This document shows positions 8,682-16,824 of a stretch of 64,000 nt of DNA, piece by piece (the stretch's first letter is position 1; each line of letters starts with the position of its first letter). The DNA is from Gemmatimonadota bacterium (GTDB lineage Bacteria; Gemmatimonadota; Gemmatimonadetes; Gemmatimonadales; Gemmatimonadaceae): positions 186,001 through 250,000 of the forward strand of contig JADKAQ010000016.1 in NCBI GenBank assembly GCA_016719105.1, given 5' to 3'. The position numbers were made by a program, and so were the translations under genes. The notes beneath the pieces were generated by a model that had not been told where the DNA came from, did not search any database, and was given only the letters and a program-made list of their open reading frames with translations.

Positions 8682-9044
8682 TTAGTCCTCGTCCTCGTCG
8701 TCTTCGTCGCGGCGGCGGGCCAGGGCGGCTTCTTCCTCGGAGATCGGCGGCGCGCCCAGCTCGTGCTCGTACAGGGTGATCAGGTAGCGGATGACGGCAT
8801 CGTCGAGCTTGAGCGAGCGCTCGAACTCGGGAAGCGTCTTGGGATCGACGGTAATGCGGGCCAGCACGTAGTAGCCCGTCTCGCGACGCCCGATCTTGTA
8901 GGCGAGCTGACGACGGCCCCAATGGTCGGCCGCGATTTCCGCGGTCGCTCCGAGGAGGGCGTGGTGCTTGGCGAGTTTTTCCTGGATGACGGCATCTTCG
9001 AGCGTCGAGTCGAAGATGTACACCGCCTCGTACTTGCGAGACAC
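8682..9044 (-). CDS. rpsF: 30S ribosomal protein S6
   Basis: S6 partners S18 in the small subunit. The protein reads SRKYEAVYIFDSTLED at the N-terminus and LAYKIGRRETGYYVL, PEFERSLKLDDAVIRYL later, all standard for S6. The tail is very acidic (DEDDEDED). Two starts are possible: TTG at 9053, which almost touches GGGAGG, and GTG at 9044, ten bases from GGAGG. The GTG gives the normal S6 N-terminus of about three residues before KYE, so it is preferred (120 residues). It is the first gene of the rpsF-rpsR-DUF2232-rplI block, divergent from the SRAP gene. Confidence 0.95.
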   Translation of the reverse strand: MSRKYEAVYIFDSTLEDAVIQEKLAKHHALLGATAEIAADHWGRRQLAYKIGRRETGYYVLARITVDPKTLPEFERSLKLDDAVIRYLITLYEHELGAPPISEEEAALARRRDEDDEDED

Positions 9045-9111
9045 GGTCGGCAATCCTCCCTTTGGTCGTGAACCGCCCCCCGTTGGTTGCCGTAAACGGG
9101 AGGAGGGGATG

Positions 9112-9151
9112 GGCGCCTACAAAGGGCGCCGTAGGCACCCGCAAGGGTGCC
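9112..9151 (-). promoter_or_regulatory. Leader hairpins upstream of rpsF
   Basis: Two perfect stem-loops sit in the rpsF leader: GGCACCC/GGGTGCC with a four-base loop (9134-9151) and GGCGCC/GGCGCC with a seven-base loop (9112-9130). Many bacteria place an S6:S18-binding autoregulatory structure here. I cannot match these stems to the described consensus with confidence, so the regulatory role is an inference from position. Confidence 0.35.
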
Positions 9152-9213
9152 AGCGAATTGTCCGCGGAACCTAGCGGGTTTCTCCTTGAATACCAAGGGG
9201 TTACATTCGCGAC

Positions 9214-9897
9214 ATGTGCGGACGCTTCGGTCTAACCCGCCCCGAACGCCTCGATCTCGAACGCTTCGGCATTCGGGAGTTCCCGCCGCTCGTCCCCCGC
9301 TTCAACATCCCGCCGGGATCGGACATCCTGGCGGTGCGCGAGCGAGATGGGGGGCGCCGGGCCGACTTCGTGCGCTGGGGGCTCGTCCCCGCATGGGCCA
9401 AGGACCCCGACATCGGGGCGCGCATGGCCAACGCCCGCGCCGACACGGCCTTCGAGAAACCGGCCTTTCGCAGCGCCATGAAGTCGCGCCGCTGCCTCGT
9501 CCCCGCCGACGTCTTCTACGAGTGGCAGATCGTCCCCGGCCAAACCCGGAAACAACCCCACGCCATCCGCCTGTCGGGCGGGGAACCGTTCGCGATGGCG
9601 GGACTCTGGGAGTACTGGAAGGCCAAGGACGCCGAAGGGGAGGGGATGGTGACCGGCGCCCTCCTCACGACCGAGGCCAACGCGCTCATGGCGCGGATCC
9701 ACGACCGCATGCCCGTCATCATCGCGCCGGAACACTACGACGCGTGGCTCGACCCGCGGACCCCCGCCCCCGCGCTCCGCGACCTCATGCAGCCCTGCCC
9801 CAGCGAGTGGCTCGAGGCGTATCCCATCTCGCTCATGGTCAACAATCCCCGGGTCGACGACGCCAGGGTGCTGGAGCCGGTCGAGCCGGCGCGCTAA
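9214..9897 (+). CDS. SRAP-family abasic-site protection protein (YedK/HMCES)
   Basis: This 227-residue protein starts MCGRFGLT; the cysteine exposed at position 2 after Met removal forms the thiazolidine crosslink with abasic sites in single-stranded DNA in this family. Other SRAP active-site residues are present: Asn73 in MANARAD, Glu103 in VFYEW and His163 in IHDRMPVI. The length and the order of motifs fit E. coli YedK. It protects replication forks from error-prone repair of abasic sites. It stands alone, divergent from rpsF, with its own promoter presumably in the 160-base gap. Confidence 0.93.
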   Translation: MCGRFGLTRPERLDLERFGIREFPPLVPRFNIPPGSDILAVRERDGGRRADFVRWGLVPAWAKDPDIGARMANARADTAFEKPAFRSAMKSRRCLVPADVFYEWQIVPGQTRKQPHAIRLSGGEPFAMAGLWEYWKAKDAEGEGMVTGALLTTEANALMARIHDRMPVIIAPEHYDAWLDPRTPAPALRDLMQPCPSEWLEAYPISLMVNNPRVDDARVLEPVEPAR

Positions 9898-9937
9898 GCG
9901 CCGGGTACTCCGCGACCGTCGTCGCGCGCCGCCCCCG

Positions 9938-10450
9938 TCAGGCGCACACCAGGAGGTCGCCCCGCACCACGCGCAGGAGGCACTGGAACTCGCTCAACGC
10001 CGCCGGCACGGGGGCATTGGAGACCCAGCTGATGGTGCGCCGCGTCCCGTTGCGCACGATCTCGATCGTCGCGCCACCGCCGTCGGGCGGAACGATGCCC
10101 GATGGGTTCGCGTAGTTCGCGTTGAGCGCGCGAAACCTCGGGCGCGTCGTGGCCGCGAAGACTTCGCGCAGGTCCTTCGGCAGTACGGTCGACTCGCGCA
10201 CGAGCTGCAGGTTGGGACACGGCGTCCACGCCACGCCGCACGAGCGGATGGTGTAACGCCCGGACGCCGAGTCGATGTGCGTCTCGGTCCGGTACGGCGT
10301 TCCGCCAGCGGCTGCAGCCTCCGTCCACACCACGCGCGCCGCTTCGCCAGGGGCCGCAACCTCGGTCGAGACAGGATCTCGTGCACACCCCAGCACGGCG
10401 ATCGCCAGCAATGCTGCCCTAGCTGCAGAAAACGCGAGACGTTCGAACAT
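9938..10450 (-). CDS. Hypothetical lipoprotein
   Basis: This 170-residue protein has a lipoprotein signal: a basic start, the hydrophobic run ALLAIAVLG and Cys22 in VLGCARD. The mature part has four further cysteines (RSCGVAW, WTPCPN, EFQCLL, LLVCA), which may form disulfides in the periplasm. No known domain is recognised. It converges with the SRAP gene, ending 40 bases from it. The function is unknown. Confidence 0.6.
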   Translation of the reverse strand: MFERLAFSAARAALLAIAVLGCARDPVSTEVAAPGEAARVVWTEAAAAGGTPYRTETHIDSASGRYTIRSCGVAWTPCPNLQLVRESTVLPKDLREVFAATTRPRFRALNANYANPSGIVPPDGGGATIEIVRNGTRRTISWVSNAPVPAALSEFQCLLRVVRGDLLVCA

Positions 10451-10580
10451 GTGGTCCTCCTATGGGGGCGCGTCAGGCAGGTCAATCCTACCCGCTGTGA
10501 CGCACCAGCCCATGGTTTCTAGCGGAGATGCTGACGGCGCGGGACGACACGCGCTGCGCCGGTGACGGGACGTGTGCTTG

Positions 10581-10621
10581 GGGGCAGCGTCAACGAGAAT
10601 CCGGTTCGTTGATGCTGCCCC
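10581..10621. terminator. Strong 16-base-arm hairpin after ychF
   Basis: The arms GGGGCAGCGTCAACGA and TCGTTGATGCTGCCCC pair over 16 bases with one G-T wobble around a nine-base loop. The hairpin lies 25 bases past the ychF stop. There is no clear T run, but the stem stability and position fit a terminator. Confidence 0.6.
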
Positions 10622-10645
10622 GTGCTTTGCCCCCGTTCTTCGCTG

Positions 10646-11746
10646 CTAGACGTTGAAGCGGAACAACATCACGTCCCCGTCCTTCACGACGTACTCCTTT
10701 CCTTCACTCCGAACCGCCCCCTTCTCGCGCGACTCCTTCCACCCGCCCAGCCGCACGAAGTCCTCGTACGACACCGTCTCGGCACGAATGAAGCCACGTT
10801 CGAAATCGGTGTGGATGACCCCCGCCGCCTTGGGGGCCGTATCGCCCTGGTGGATCGTCCAGGCGCGCACTTCCTGCTCGCCGGCGGTGAAGTACGTCTG
10901 AAGGCCGAGCAGGTGATAGCCGGCGCGAATGAGCCGATCGAGCCCCGCCGACTCGAGACCTAACGAGGCGAGGAACTCCTTGCGCTCCTCGGGCGGCAGT
11001 TCGCCCAGCTCCGCCTCGATCTTCGCGGAGAAAGGGACCACCTCGGCCTCCTCGGCGCTGTTGGCGATCGCCGCGCGCAGCGCCGTCAGGTGCTTCCCCT
11101 CGTCGCCGTGCAACTCGTCCTCGGTCACGTTGGCGGCATACAGCACGGGCTTGGCCGTGAGCAGCGCGAGCGGCGCGAGGACCGCCTTCTGCTCCGCGGT
11201 GAGCTTCCCCTCCCACAGCGCCTTGCCCTCCTTGAGCAGGGCGTTCGCCGCCTCGAGCACCGGGAGCTCCACCTGCGCCTCCTTGTCCCCCGTGCGTGCG
11301 GCACGCTGCACCTTGTCCAGGCGCTTCTCGACCACCCCGAGATCGCTCAGGGCGAGTTCGAACTCGATGACCTCACGGTCGCGCACCGGATCGACCCCGC
11401 CCATCACATGCGTGATGTCGGCATCCTCGAAACAGCGCACCACGTGCACGATCGCGTCGGTCTCGCGGATGTTGGTGAGGAACTTGTTCCCCAACCCCTC
11501 CCCCTGCGACGCCCCCTTCACGAGTCCGGCGATGTCGACGAACTGCACGACCGCGGGGAGGGTCCGCTTGGGCTTGACCACCTCGGCGAGCGCCGGCAGT
11601 CGATCATCGGGGACTTCCACCATCCCGACGTTCGGCTCGACCGTGCAGAAGGGGTAGTTGGACGCTTGCGCCGCCGCGGAGGTGAGCGCGTTGAAGAGCG
11701 TCGATTTGCCGACGTTGGGGAGGCCTACGATACCGAGACGTAGCAT
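10646..11746 (-). CDS. ychF: Redox-regulated ATPase YchF
   Basis: This 366-residue Obg-family P-loop protein is close to the usual YchF length. The P-loop GLPNVGKST lies at residues 8-16, switch II is FVDIAGLVKGASQGEGLG, and the C-terminal TGS-like domain ends YVVKDGDVMLFRFNV. YchF prefers ATP over GTP and associates with ribosomes and stress responses. The frame is open upstream through the repeat and into the next gene, but the ATG at 11746 gives the normal N-terminus MLRLGIVG. The start codon touches a GAAGACGG repeat, which therefore forms its leader. Confidence 0.95.
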   Translation of the reverse strand: MLRLGIVGLPNVGKSTLFNALTSAAAQASNYPFCTVEPNVGMVEVPDDRLPALAEVVKPKRTLPAVVQFVDIAGLVKGASQGEGLGNKFLTNIRETDAIVHVVRCFEDADITHVMGGVDPVRDREVIEFELALSDLGVVEKRLDKVQRAARTGDKEAQVELPVLEAANALLKEGKALWEGKLTAEQKAVLAPLALLTAKPVLYAANVTEDELHGDEGKHLTALRAAIANSAEEAEVVPFSAKIEAELGELPPEERKEFLASLGLESAGLDRLIRAGYHLLGLQTYFTAGEQEVRAWTIHQGDTAPKAAGVIHTDFERGFIRAETVSYEDFVRLGGWKESREKGAVRSEGKEYVVKDGDVMLFRFNV

Positions 11747-11782
11747 GAGAAGACGAGAAGACGGGAAGACGAGAAGACGAGG
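11747..11782. repeat. GAAGACGG tandem repeat
   Basis: About four units of GAGAAGAC/GGGAAGAC lie directly against the ychF start codon, between ychF and the divergent four-helix-bundle gene. Confidence 0.8.
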
Positions 11783-11863
11783 ATACGCGGCGGTGCGGTT
11801 GAAATGTAGTTGGTGCAGGGAATTGGTACGGGCATTCGAAGCGCGCCGGGCTAGGCTCTCGTC

Positions 11864-12280
11864 ATGCAGATCTACAAGAAACTCACGGTATGGCAGAAGT
11901 CGCATGAGCTCACGTTGCGCGTGTATCGTGCCTCCGCCGGCTTCCATGCACATGGGCACTCCGCGCTCGCGGGACAGATGCGGCGAGCAGCTGCCTCCGT
12001 CTCGGCCAACATCGCGGAGGGAACCGGACGATCGACCAGCGCGCAGTTCGCCAACTTCCTGCAGCAAGCCCTGGGCTCGGCGCGCGAACTCGACTACCAC
12101 CTGCTCCTCGCCCGCGACCTGGAGCTCCTCTCCACGACGGACCACGCGACGCTCGAAGCACGTACCGACCAGGTGACACGTATGCTGGTCGCCCTCCGCC
12201 GCACCGTACACGACCGCGCCCTCACGCATCCTCCCAGGAAAGCCCGGAAGACGGGAAAGAGCCCCGGCCCGCAGGCCTAG
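11864..12280 (+). CDS. Four-helix-bundle protein (S23/23S rRNA intervening-sequence family)
   Basis: This 138-residue protein matches the small four-helix-bundle family first described in 23S rRNA intervening sequences. Typical motifs are KLTVWQKSHELTLRVY at the N-terminus, GQMRRAAASVSANIAEG in the middle and FLQQALGSARELDYHLLLA after it. The molecular function of the family is unknown. It lies on the opposite strand to both neighbours and is bracketed by GAAGACGG repeats; its last residues (KARKTGKSPG) are encoded by the repeat itself. It overlaps the 3' end of pth by 59 bases in convergent orientation. The setting suggests an inserted unit between ychF and pth. Confidence 0.85.
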   Translation: MQIYKKLTVWQKSHELTLRVYRASAGFHAHGHSALAGQMRRAAASVSANIAEGTGRSTSAQFANFLQQALGSARELDYHLLLARDLELLSTTDHATLEARTDQVTRMLVALRRTVHDRALTHPPRKARKTGKSPGPQA

Positions 12281-12914
12281 TCACTCGTCTTCCCGTCTTC
12301 CCGTCTTTCGTCCAGTCTTCGGCCGCCGGAGGCAACGCGGCCTTCGCATTCGCCAGGTTCATCGCCTTCGCGATCCCTTCCGACACCCAGCACTCCACGG
12401 CCGTCGCGATCTTCGGGAGTTGCGCCGTGATCACTGCCCGCTCGTCGGCCGAGAAGTGGTCGAGGACGAAGTCGGCCAGGTCGCCCGGCGGCGGTGTGCC
12501 GTCAGCGGGGGCAATGCCGATCCGCAGGCGGGCGTAGTCGCGGGTGCCTAACGTGGACTCGATGGACTTGAGCCCGTTGTGCCCGCCGGCACTCCCGGCG
12601 GCACGCAGGCGCAGCGTCCCGATGGGGATGGCCACCTCGTCGACGAGCACGAGCAGGTGGTGGAGTCCTGAGAACTCGAGGCGGCGCAGGTAGGGACGCA
12701 GGGCGACGCCGCTCAGGTTCATGTACGTCTGTGGCTTGATGAGCCGCACGCGCGCGTCGCCAATCAGGCCATCGGCGACCAGCGCGTCTCCTTCCTGGCG
12801 CCAGGGGGCGAAACGCCAAACGTCGGCGAGGTGGTCGAGTGCCCACCAGCCGACGTTGTGACGCGTGCCGTCGTACTTTCGCCCCGGATTCCCGAGGCCG
12901 ACGATGATCTTCAC
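12222..12914 (-). CDS. pth: Peptidyl-tRNA hydrolase
   Basis: Pth releases peptides from stalled peptidyl-tRNA. The 230-residue protein has the family pattern MKIIVGLGNPGRKY, TRHNVG with catalytic His19, KPQTYMNLSG, and GGHNGLKSIESTLG. The C-terminal 30 or so residues (KDGKTGRRVTRP and onward) are unlike Pth and are encoded by a GAAGACGG repeat, so the repeat has extended the reading frame into the convergent four-helix-bundle gene. It lies downstream of rplY, a common arrangement (rplY-pth-ychF). Confidence 0.95.
   Translation of the reverse strand: MKIIVGLGNPGRKYDGTRHNVGWWALDHLADVWRFAPWRQEGDALVADGLIGDARVRLIKPQTYMNLSGVALRPYLRRLEFSGLHHLLVLVDEVAIPIGTLRLRAAGSAGGHNGLKSIESTLGTRDYARLRIGIAPADGTPPPGDLADFVLDHFSADERAVITAQLPKIATAVECWVSEGIAKAMNLANAKAALPPAAEDWTKDGKTGRRVTRPAGRGSFPSSGLSWEDA
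12284..12310. repeat. GAAGACGG repeat inside the pth 3' end
   Basis: Three units of GTCTTCCC lie within the last codons of pth and just after the stop of the four-helix-bundle gene. The consensus end ACTCGTCTTCCC matches the repeats at 26171 and 29415 in reverse. Confidence 0.75.
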
Positions 12915-12940
12915 CTACAGGGGCGTTGCGGGCCGAAGGG

Positions 12941-13597
12941 CTACTTCTTCGCCTCGGCCTCTTCGTCCGCCTTCGCCTTGCGAATGAGCTCCGGCTCGGC
13001 GCCAGTCGCTTCGCCCGTCGCGGCGGTGCCCTCATCGCTCGCCTTCGACGCGCTGACCGTCAGCACCGTGTCGCCGCCGCCGTTGAGCACCTCGACCCCG
13101 GCCGGGATCGTGAGGTCGCTGACGTGGACCGATCCACCGACGTTGATGTTGGTGACATCGACTTCGATGCGGCTCGGGATGTTCGCCGGGTCGACGCGGC
13201 ACTCGAGCTCCTGCGTCACCTGCGTCAGGATGCCGGCGCTGAGGCGCACACCGATGGACGTTCCCGTGATCACGATCGGGATGTTGACCGTCACCAACTC
13301 GCCGGCGACCAGTTCCTGGAAGTCGACGTGGATGATGGCGCGCTTGACCGGATGGCGCTGGATGTCACGGATGAGCGTGCGCGACATGGTCCCGTCCACG
13401 GCCAGCTCGATGACCGTCGTCTCCGCGGAGACGCGATCGAGCAGGCGGCTGAGCTCGCGAGCGTCCACCGAGAGAGCCTGCGACGCGCGCGCATGGCCGT
13501 AGATGACAGCCGGGACGCGGCCGTCACGGCGCAGCGAGCGGGCGACACCCTTACCAGTGCCGGTGCGCGCGGAAGCGGAGAGAGATGCAGTTGCCAT
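12941..13597 (-). CDS. rplY: 50S ribosomal protein L25 / Ctc
   Basis: This 218-residue protein is the long (Ctc, TL5) form of L25, which binds 5S rRNA. The N-terminal domain includes GKGVARSLRRDGRVPAV and the 5S-binding strand region; the C-terminal beta domain includes LECRVDPANIPSRIEVDV and SDLTIPAGVEVLNGGGDTV. The tail is acidic and lysine-rich (KADEEAEAKK). It lies between prs and pth, the standard bacterial order, and all three read in the same direction. Confidence 0.95.
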   Translation of the reverse strand: MATASLSASARTGTGKGVARSLRRDGRVPAVIYGHARASQALSVDARELSRLLDRVSAETTVIELAVDGTMSRTLIRDIQRHPVKRAIIHVDFQELVAGELVTVNIPIVITGTSIGVRLSAGILTQVTQELECRVDPANIPSRIEVDVTNINVGGSVHVSDLTIPAGVEVLNGGGDTVLTVSASKASDEGTAATGEATGAEPELIRKAKADEEAEAKK

Positions 13598-13601
13598 GAC
13601 T

Positions 13602-13636
13602 CAGAGGACGAGAGGACGGGAAGACGAGAAGACGAG
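13602..13636. repeat. GAAGACGG tandem repeat
   Basis: About four units (GAGGACGAGAGGACGGG then GAAGACGAG) fill the gap between prs and rplY. They would be transcribed in the intergenic part of the prs-rplY message. Confidence 0.8.
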
Positions 13637-13641
13637 TTGTA

Positions 13642-14595
13642 TCAATCAAAGAGCGAACTGACGGACTGCTCGCTGTGGGTGAAGCGGATGGCCTTGGCCA
13701 GCAGCTCCCCAACCGACAGCACCGTCAGGCGGTCAAACTTCTTGCTGGGATCGAGGGCGATCGAGTCGGTGACGACGATCTCCGCGATCGGTGCGCTCTT
13801 CAGGCGCTCCACGGCCGGGCCGGAGAGGAGCGCGTGCGTCGCGCACACGTAGATGTCCTTCGCCCCTAACGCCTTGAGGGCGCGCGCAGCCTCGGACACC
13901 GTTCCTGCCGTGTCGATCATGTCATCGGGGATGATGCAATCCTTCCCCTCGACGTCACCGACCACGTTCACTACTTCCGACACATTGGCACTCGGTCGCC
14001 GCTTGTCGATGATGGCCAAGGTGGCATTCAACCGCTTGCCGAACCCTCGCGCCATCTTCGCCGATCCCACATCCGGCGCCACGATCACCAAGTCCTTCAA
14101 CTGCTTCTTCTTGAAGTGATTCACCAAAACCGGCGCTGCATACAGGTGATCGACAGGCTTGTCGAAGAACCCTTGCAGCTGGTGCTGGTGAAAATCCAAC
14201 CCGAGTACCCGATCGGCCCCCGCCTTCTCGATCATGTTCGCCATCAGCTTGGCGCCGATCGCGACGCGAGGCTGGTCCTTTCGGTCCTGCCGCGAGTATC
14301 CGTAATACGGCATCACGCAGGTGATGCGCGCCGCCGACGCGCGCCGCACGGCATCCATCAGGAGCAACAGCTCGATGATGTTGTCCGCCGGTGGATTCGT
14401 CGGTTGGACGATGAAGACATCCGCACCGCGAATGTTCTCATCGATTCGCACGAAGATCTCGCCGTCCGCGAACTTCGACGTCGTGACCCGTGCGAGGTCG
14501 ACCCCGAGGTTGCGCGCGATTTCTTCGGCGAGCCCCCTGTTGGCGTTTCCCGAGATCAGCTTGAAACCGCGGAGTACGCCGGGCAGATGGTCCAT
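13642..14595 (-). CDS. prs: Ribose-phosphate pyrophosphokinase
   Basis: Prs makes PRPP from ribose 5-phosphate and ATP for nucleotide, His and Trp synthesis. The 317-residue length is standard. Visible hallmarks are the SGNANRGLAEEIA start, KFADGEIFVRIDENIRGADVF (split here: flexible loop region), YYGYSRQDRK, and the PRPP-binding DDMIDTAGT. A good promoter lies upstream, with TTGACA and TAGGCT separated by 17 bases. It heads a prs-rplY-pth run. Confidence 0.97.
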   Translation of the reverse strand: MDHLPGVLRGFKLISGNANRGLAEEIARNLGVDLARVTTSKFADGEIFVRIDENIRGADVFIVQPTNPPADNIIELLLLMDAVRRASAARITCVMPYYGYSRQDRKDQPRVAIGAKLMANMIEKAGADRVLGLDFHQHQLQGFFDKPVDHLYAAPVLVNHFKKKQLKDLVIVAPDVGSAKMARGFGKRLNATLAIIDKRRPSANVSEVVNVVGDVEGKDCIIPDDMIDTAGTVSEAARALKALGAKDIYVCATHALLSGPAVERLKSAPIAEIVVTDSIALDPSKKFDRLTVLSVGELLAKAIRFTHSEQSVSSLFD

Positions 14596-14611
14596 TGCCG
14601 TAGAGCCTTTA

Positions 14612-14640
14612 AGCCTAGTGGGGACTGATAGTTATGTCAA
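14612..14640 (-). promoter_or_regulatory. Sigma70-type promoter of prs
   Basis: On the minus strand TTGACA (14640-14635) is followed after 17 bases by TAGGCT (14617-14612). The prs start codon is 17 bases beyond the -10 box, so the leader would be short. Confidence 0.55.
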
Positions 14641-14735
14641 CGAACGACGAACGGCACACAACGGACGGCCCCGACGCGTCGTCGCGTGTCCGCGACGCCA
14701 TCGCCTCGACCGATCCGCCCGGGTGACGTCCTGAT

Positions 14736-14805
14736 TGGCCCTGGTGGATTCGAACCACCATTCGCAGATCCAAAGTCTGCTGTCCTGCCATTGAACGAAG
14801 GGCCA
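14736..14805 (-). tRNA. tRNA-Gln (TTG)
   Basis: The minus strand folds as a tRNA of 70 bases: acceptor arms TGGCCCT and AGGGCCA, anticodon stem GCAGA/TCTGC with loop CTTTGGA (anticodon TTG), and T arm GGTGG-TTCGAAT-CCACC. CCA is not encoded beyond the acceptor end. Confidence 0.95.
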
Positions 14806-14829
14806 GCACGCCCCAGCCAGCCCACGAAG

Positions 14830-15768
14830 CTAGTCGTCCACGCGCACGGGCTCAACGTGGCCCGCGGTTGACGTCTCGATCAGCTGCGCATCCTCTCCCC
14901 CGGACTCGCTCGCCTGGATCCCGATCGCCACCTCACGGCCGCCGCTGTCCGACGGGCGCTCGTCGATCGCGGGTAGCGCAAACACCGTGGCCCCTGACCC
15001 GCTCATGAGCGTGACCGGGAAGACCTCGCGAATCTCCGGATGCCGCATCCCTTCGACGACGCCCCGAATGACCGCGTGCCGCGGAAGCACGACGCGCTCG
15101 AACTCGTTGTACGCCATCAGTTCCACGTCGGCCCAGCGCGACAACTGCTCCGGCCGATAGGCGATCGCCCTCGCCGCCTCGGCCGGCTCCTCCGAGAGCC
15201 AGCGATACGCATCGGCGGTCGCGACCCCGGTCGAAAAGGCGAACAGGAGACAGGGGCGCTCGGGGAGGGGAGGGAGCGGCATGAGCCGGTCGCCACGGCC
15301 CCAGGCGAGAGCGAGCGGCGAGGACTCCTGCGTGAGGAACGGGACGTCGGCACCGAGTGCGGAGCCTAAGCGCAGGAGGTGAAACGTCGGCAGTGGCGCG
15401 GGGGCCATTGCGTTGAGCGCCCGGAGCACCGCCCCGGCGTCGGCGCTCCCTCCGCCGAGCCCCCCTCCAACCGGGATCTGCTTGTCGATCTCGATCGAGA
15501 AGCCGGTGTTCCATCCGCTGGCCTCGAGAAAGGCGAGTGCGGCGCGCCAGGCGAGGTTCTTCTCCGTGGGCCCGAGTCCGTCAGGAGGGATCGCGGGGCC
15601 GGCGCAATCGAGCGATCGGCTCCCCTCCGTGAGACGTACCCGTACCCGATCGCCGAGCGAGAGGCGGCAGAACAGCGTCTCGAGCTGATGGAAGCCGCTG
15701 GCTTCCCGGGCCAGCACCCGGAGGAAGAGGTTGACCTTGGCCTGCGCGACGACTTCGGCGCTGCGCAT
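14830..15768 (-). CDS. ispE: 4-diphosphocytidyl-2-C-methyl-D-erythritol kinase
   Basis: IspE phosphorylates CDP-methylerythritol in the MEP isoprenoid pathway. The 312-residue GHMP kinase starts AQAKVNLFLRVLAREASGFHQ, with the ATP-binding loop PVGGGLGGGSADAG at about residues 95-108 and a late LMSGSGATVFAL motif. The C-terminal 30 residues are an acidic, non-conserved extension. It precedes tRNA-Gln and prs on the same strand, the common ispE-prs-rplY-pth order. Confidence 0.95.
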   Translation of the reverse strand: MRSAEVVAQAKVNLFLRVLAREASGFHQLETLFCRLSLGDRVRVRLTEGSRSLDCAGPAIPPDGLGPTEKNLAWRAALAFLEASGWNTGFSIEIDKQIPVGGGLGGGSADAGAVLRALNAMAPAPLPTFHLLRLGSALGADVPFLTQESSPLALAWGRGDRLMPLPPLPERPCLLFAFSTGVATADAYRWLSEEPAEAARAIAYRPEQLSRWADVELMAYNEFERVVLPRHAVIRGVVEGMRHPEIREVFPVTLMSGSGATVFALPAIDERPSDSGGREVAIGIQASESGGEDAQLIETSTAGHVEPVRVDD

Positions 15769-15783
15769 CAGGGGATCTCTCGA

Positions 15784-16818
15784 TCAGGCGGGGGCGCCGG
15801 CCTTCGTCGTCCCCCCAGCGGCCTGCTGCCCCAACTCACCGAACTTCATCCCCAGTCGGGCGAAGTAGAACAGGCCGATCAGGGTGATGGGAAGGAAGGC
15901 GAGGAGGTGAAAGCCAAGGGCCCACGAGACGGCCAGGTCGCTCTTCACATTGTAGAGCGTGAGGCCGGCCAGTGCCGCCGCCTCGAAGACTCCGAAGAAG
16001 CCGGGCGACGACGGAATGGCGACCGAGATCGCAATGACCCCCATCAGGAAGAGCGCGGCCGTGTACGGCGCCTCGATCCCGACGGCGAGAAATCCGATCC
16101 AGAACGACAGCCCGTTGACGAGCCACATCACGATGGCCCACCCGAGGACCTTGGCGAAGCGAACCGGTGACCGTAGCGCGCCCAGTCCCGACATGAACGA
16201 TTCGAGCAAGCGCCGGCCGCGATCGACGAAGCGAGGGGCGATTCGACCCACCACGCCATCCCAGATGCGCACCACCAGCGAGGGAAACATCGCCATCGCG
16301 ACGACGCCGGCCAGGGCGCCGACGGCCAGAAGGCCGGTCCCCATTGCGACCCGATTGATTGGCTGGCCGCCGATGGTGGTCTCGGGCGGGAAGTCGGAGA
16401 AGATCATCGCCGTGACCAGCAGGATCACGACGGTGACGGCGTCGAAGATGCGATCGACCGCGAGGGAGGCGAAGGCGGCCGCGAAGTTCACGCGGGGCTC
16501 CTCGCGCGTGAGCGCGTAGGCGCGCGCCAGTTCACCGGCCCGCGCCGGGAAGACGTTGTTCACCATCATCCCGACCGCCGTGGAGCGCCAGAGCGCCCCG
16601 AATGGAATGTCGTGGGCGATGGGCTCCAGGATCACCCGCCAGCGCAGGGCGCGCAGCGGGAAGATCAGCGTGGCGACCGTGGCGGAGAGCAGGAACAGTG
16701 GGAGGCTCGACTGGCGGAGGACTCCCCAGACCTGGGCGAACGACACCTCGCGCATGGTCCACACCAGAAAAGCAGCGCTCAGCACAAAGCCGAGCGCGCC
16801 GCGCCAGCCGATTTTCAT
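15784..16818 (-). CDS. YbhN/UPF0104-type membrane protein (lysylphosphatidylglycerol synthase TM family)
   Basis: This 344-residue protein has about eight transmembrane helices and belongs to the flippase-like UPF0104 family related to the membrane half of MprF. Family motifs include VNNVFPARAGELARAYALTREE (split over residues about 85-106), SLAVDRIFDAVTVV and the IPSSPGFFGVFEAA segment near residue 270. Such proteins are thought to move lipids or lipid-linked substrates across the membrane. It lacks the catalytic lysyl-transferase domain. It ends 16 bases before ispE. Confidence 0.85.
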   Translation of the reverse strand: MKIGWRGALGFVLSAAFLVWTMREVSFAQVWGVLRQSSLPLFLLSATVATLIFPLRALRWRVILEPIAHDIPFGALWRSTAVGMMVNNVFPARAGELARAYALTREEPRVNFAAAFASLAVDRIFDAVTVVILLVTAMIFSDFPPETTIGGQPINRVAMGTGLLAVGALAGVVAMAMFPSLVVRIWDGVVGRIAPRFVDRGRRLLESFMSGLGALRSPVRFAKVLGWAIVMWLVNGLSFWIGFLAVGIEAPYTAALFLMGVIAISVAIPSSPGFFGVFEAAALAGLTLYNVKSDLAVSWALGFHLLAFLPITLIGLFYFARLGMKFGELGQQAAGGTTKAGAPA

Positions 16819-16824
16819 CCGTGA

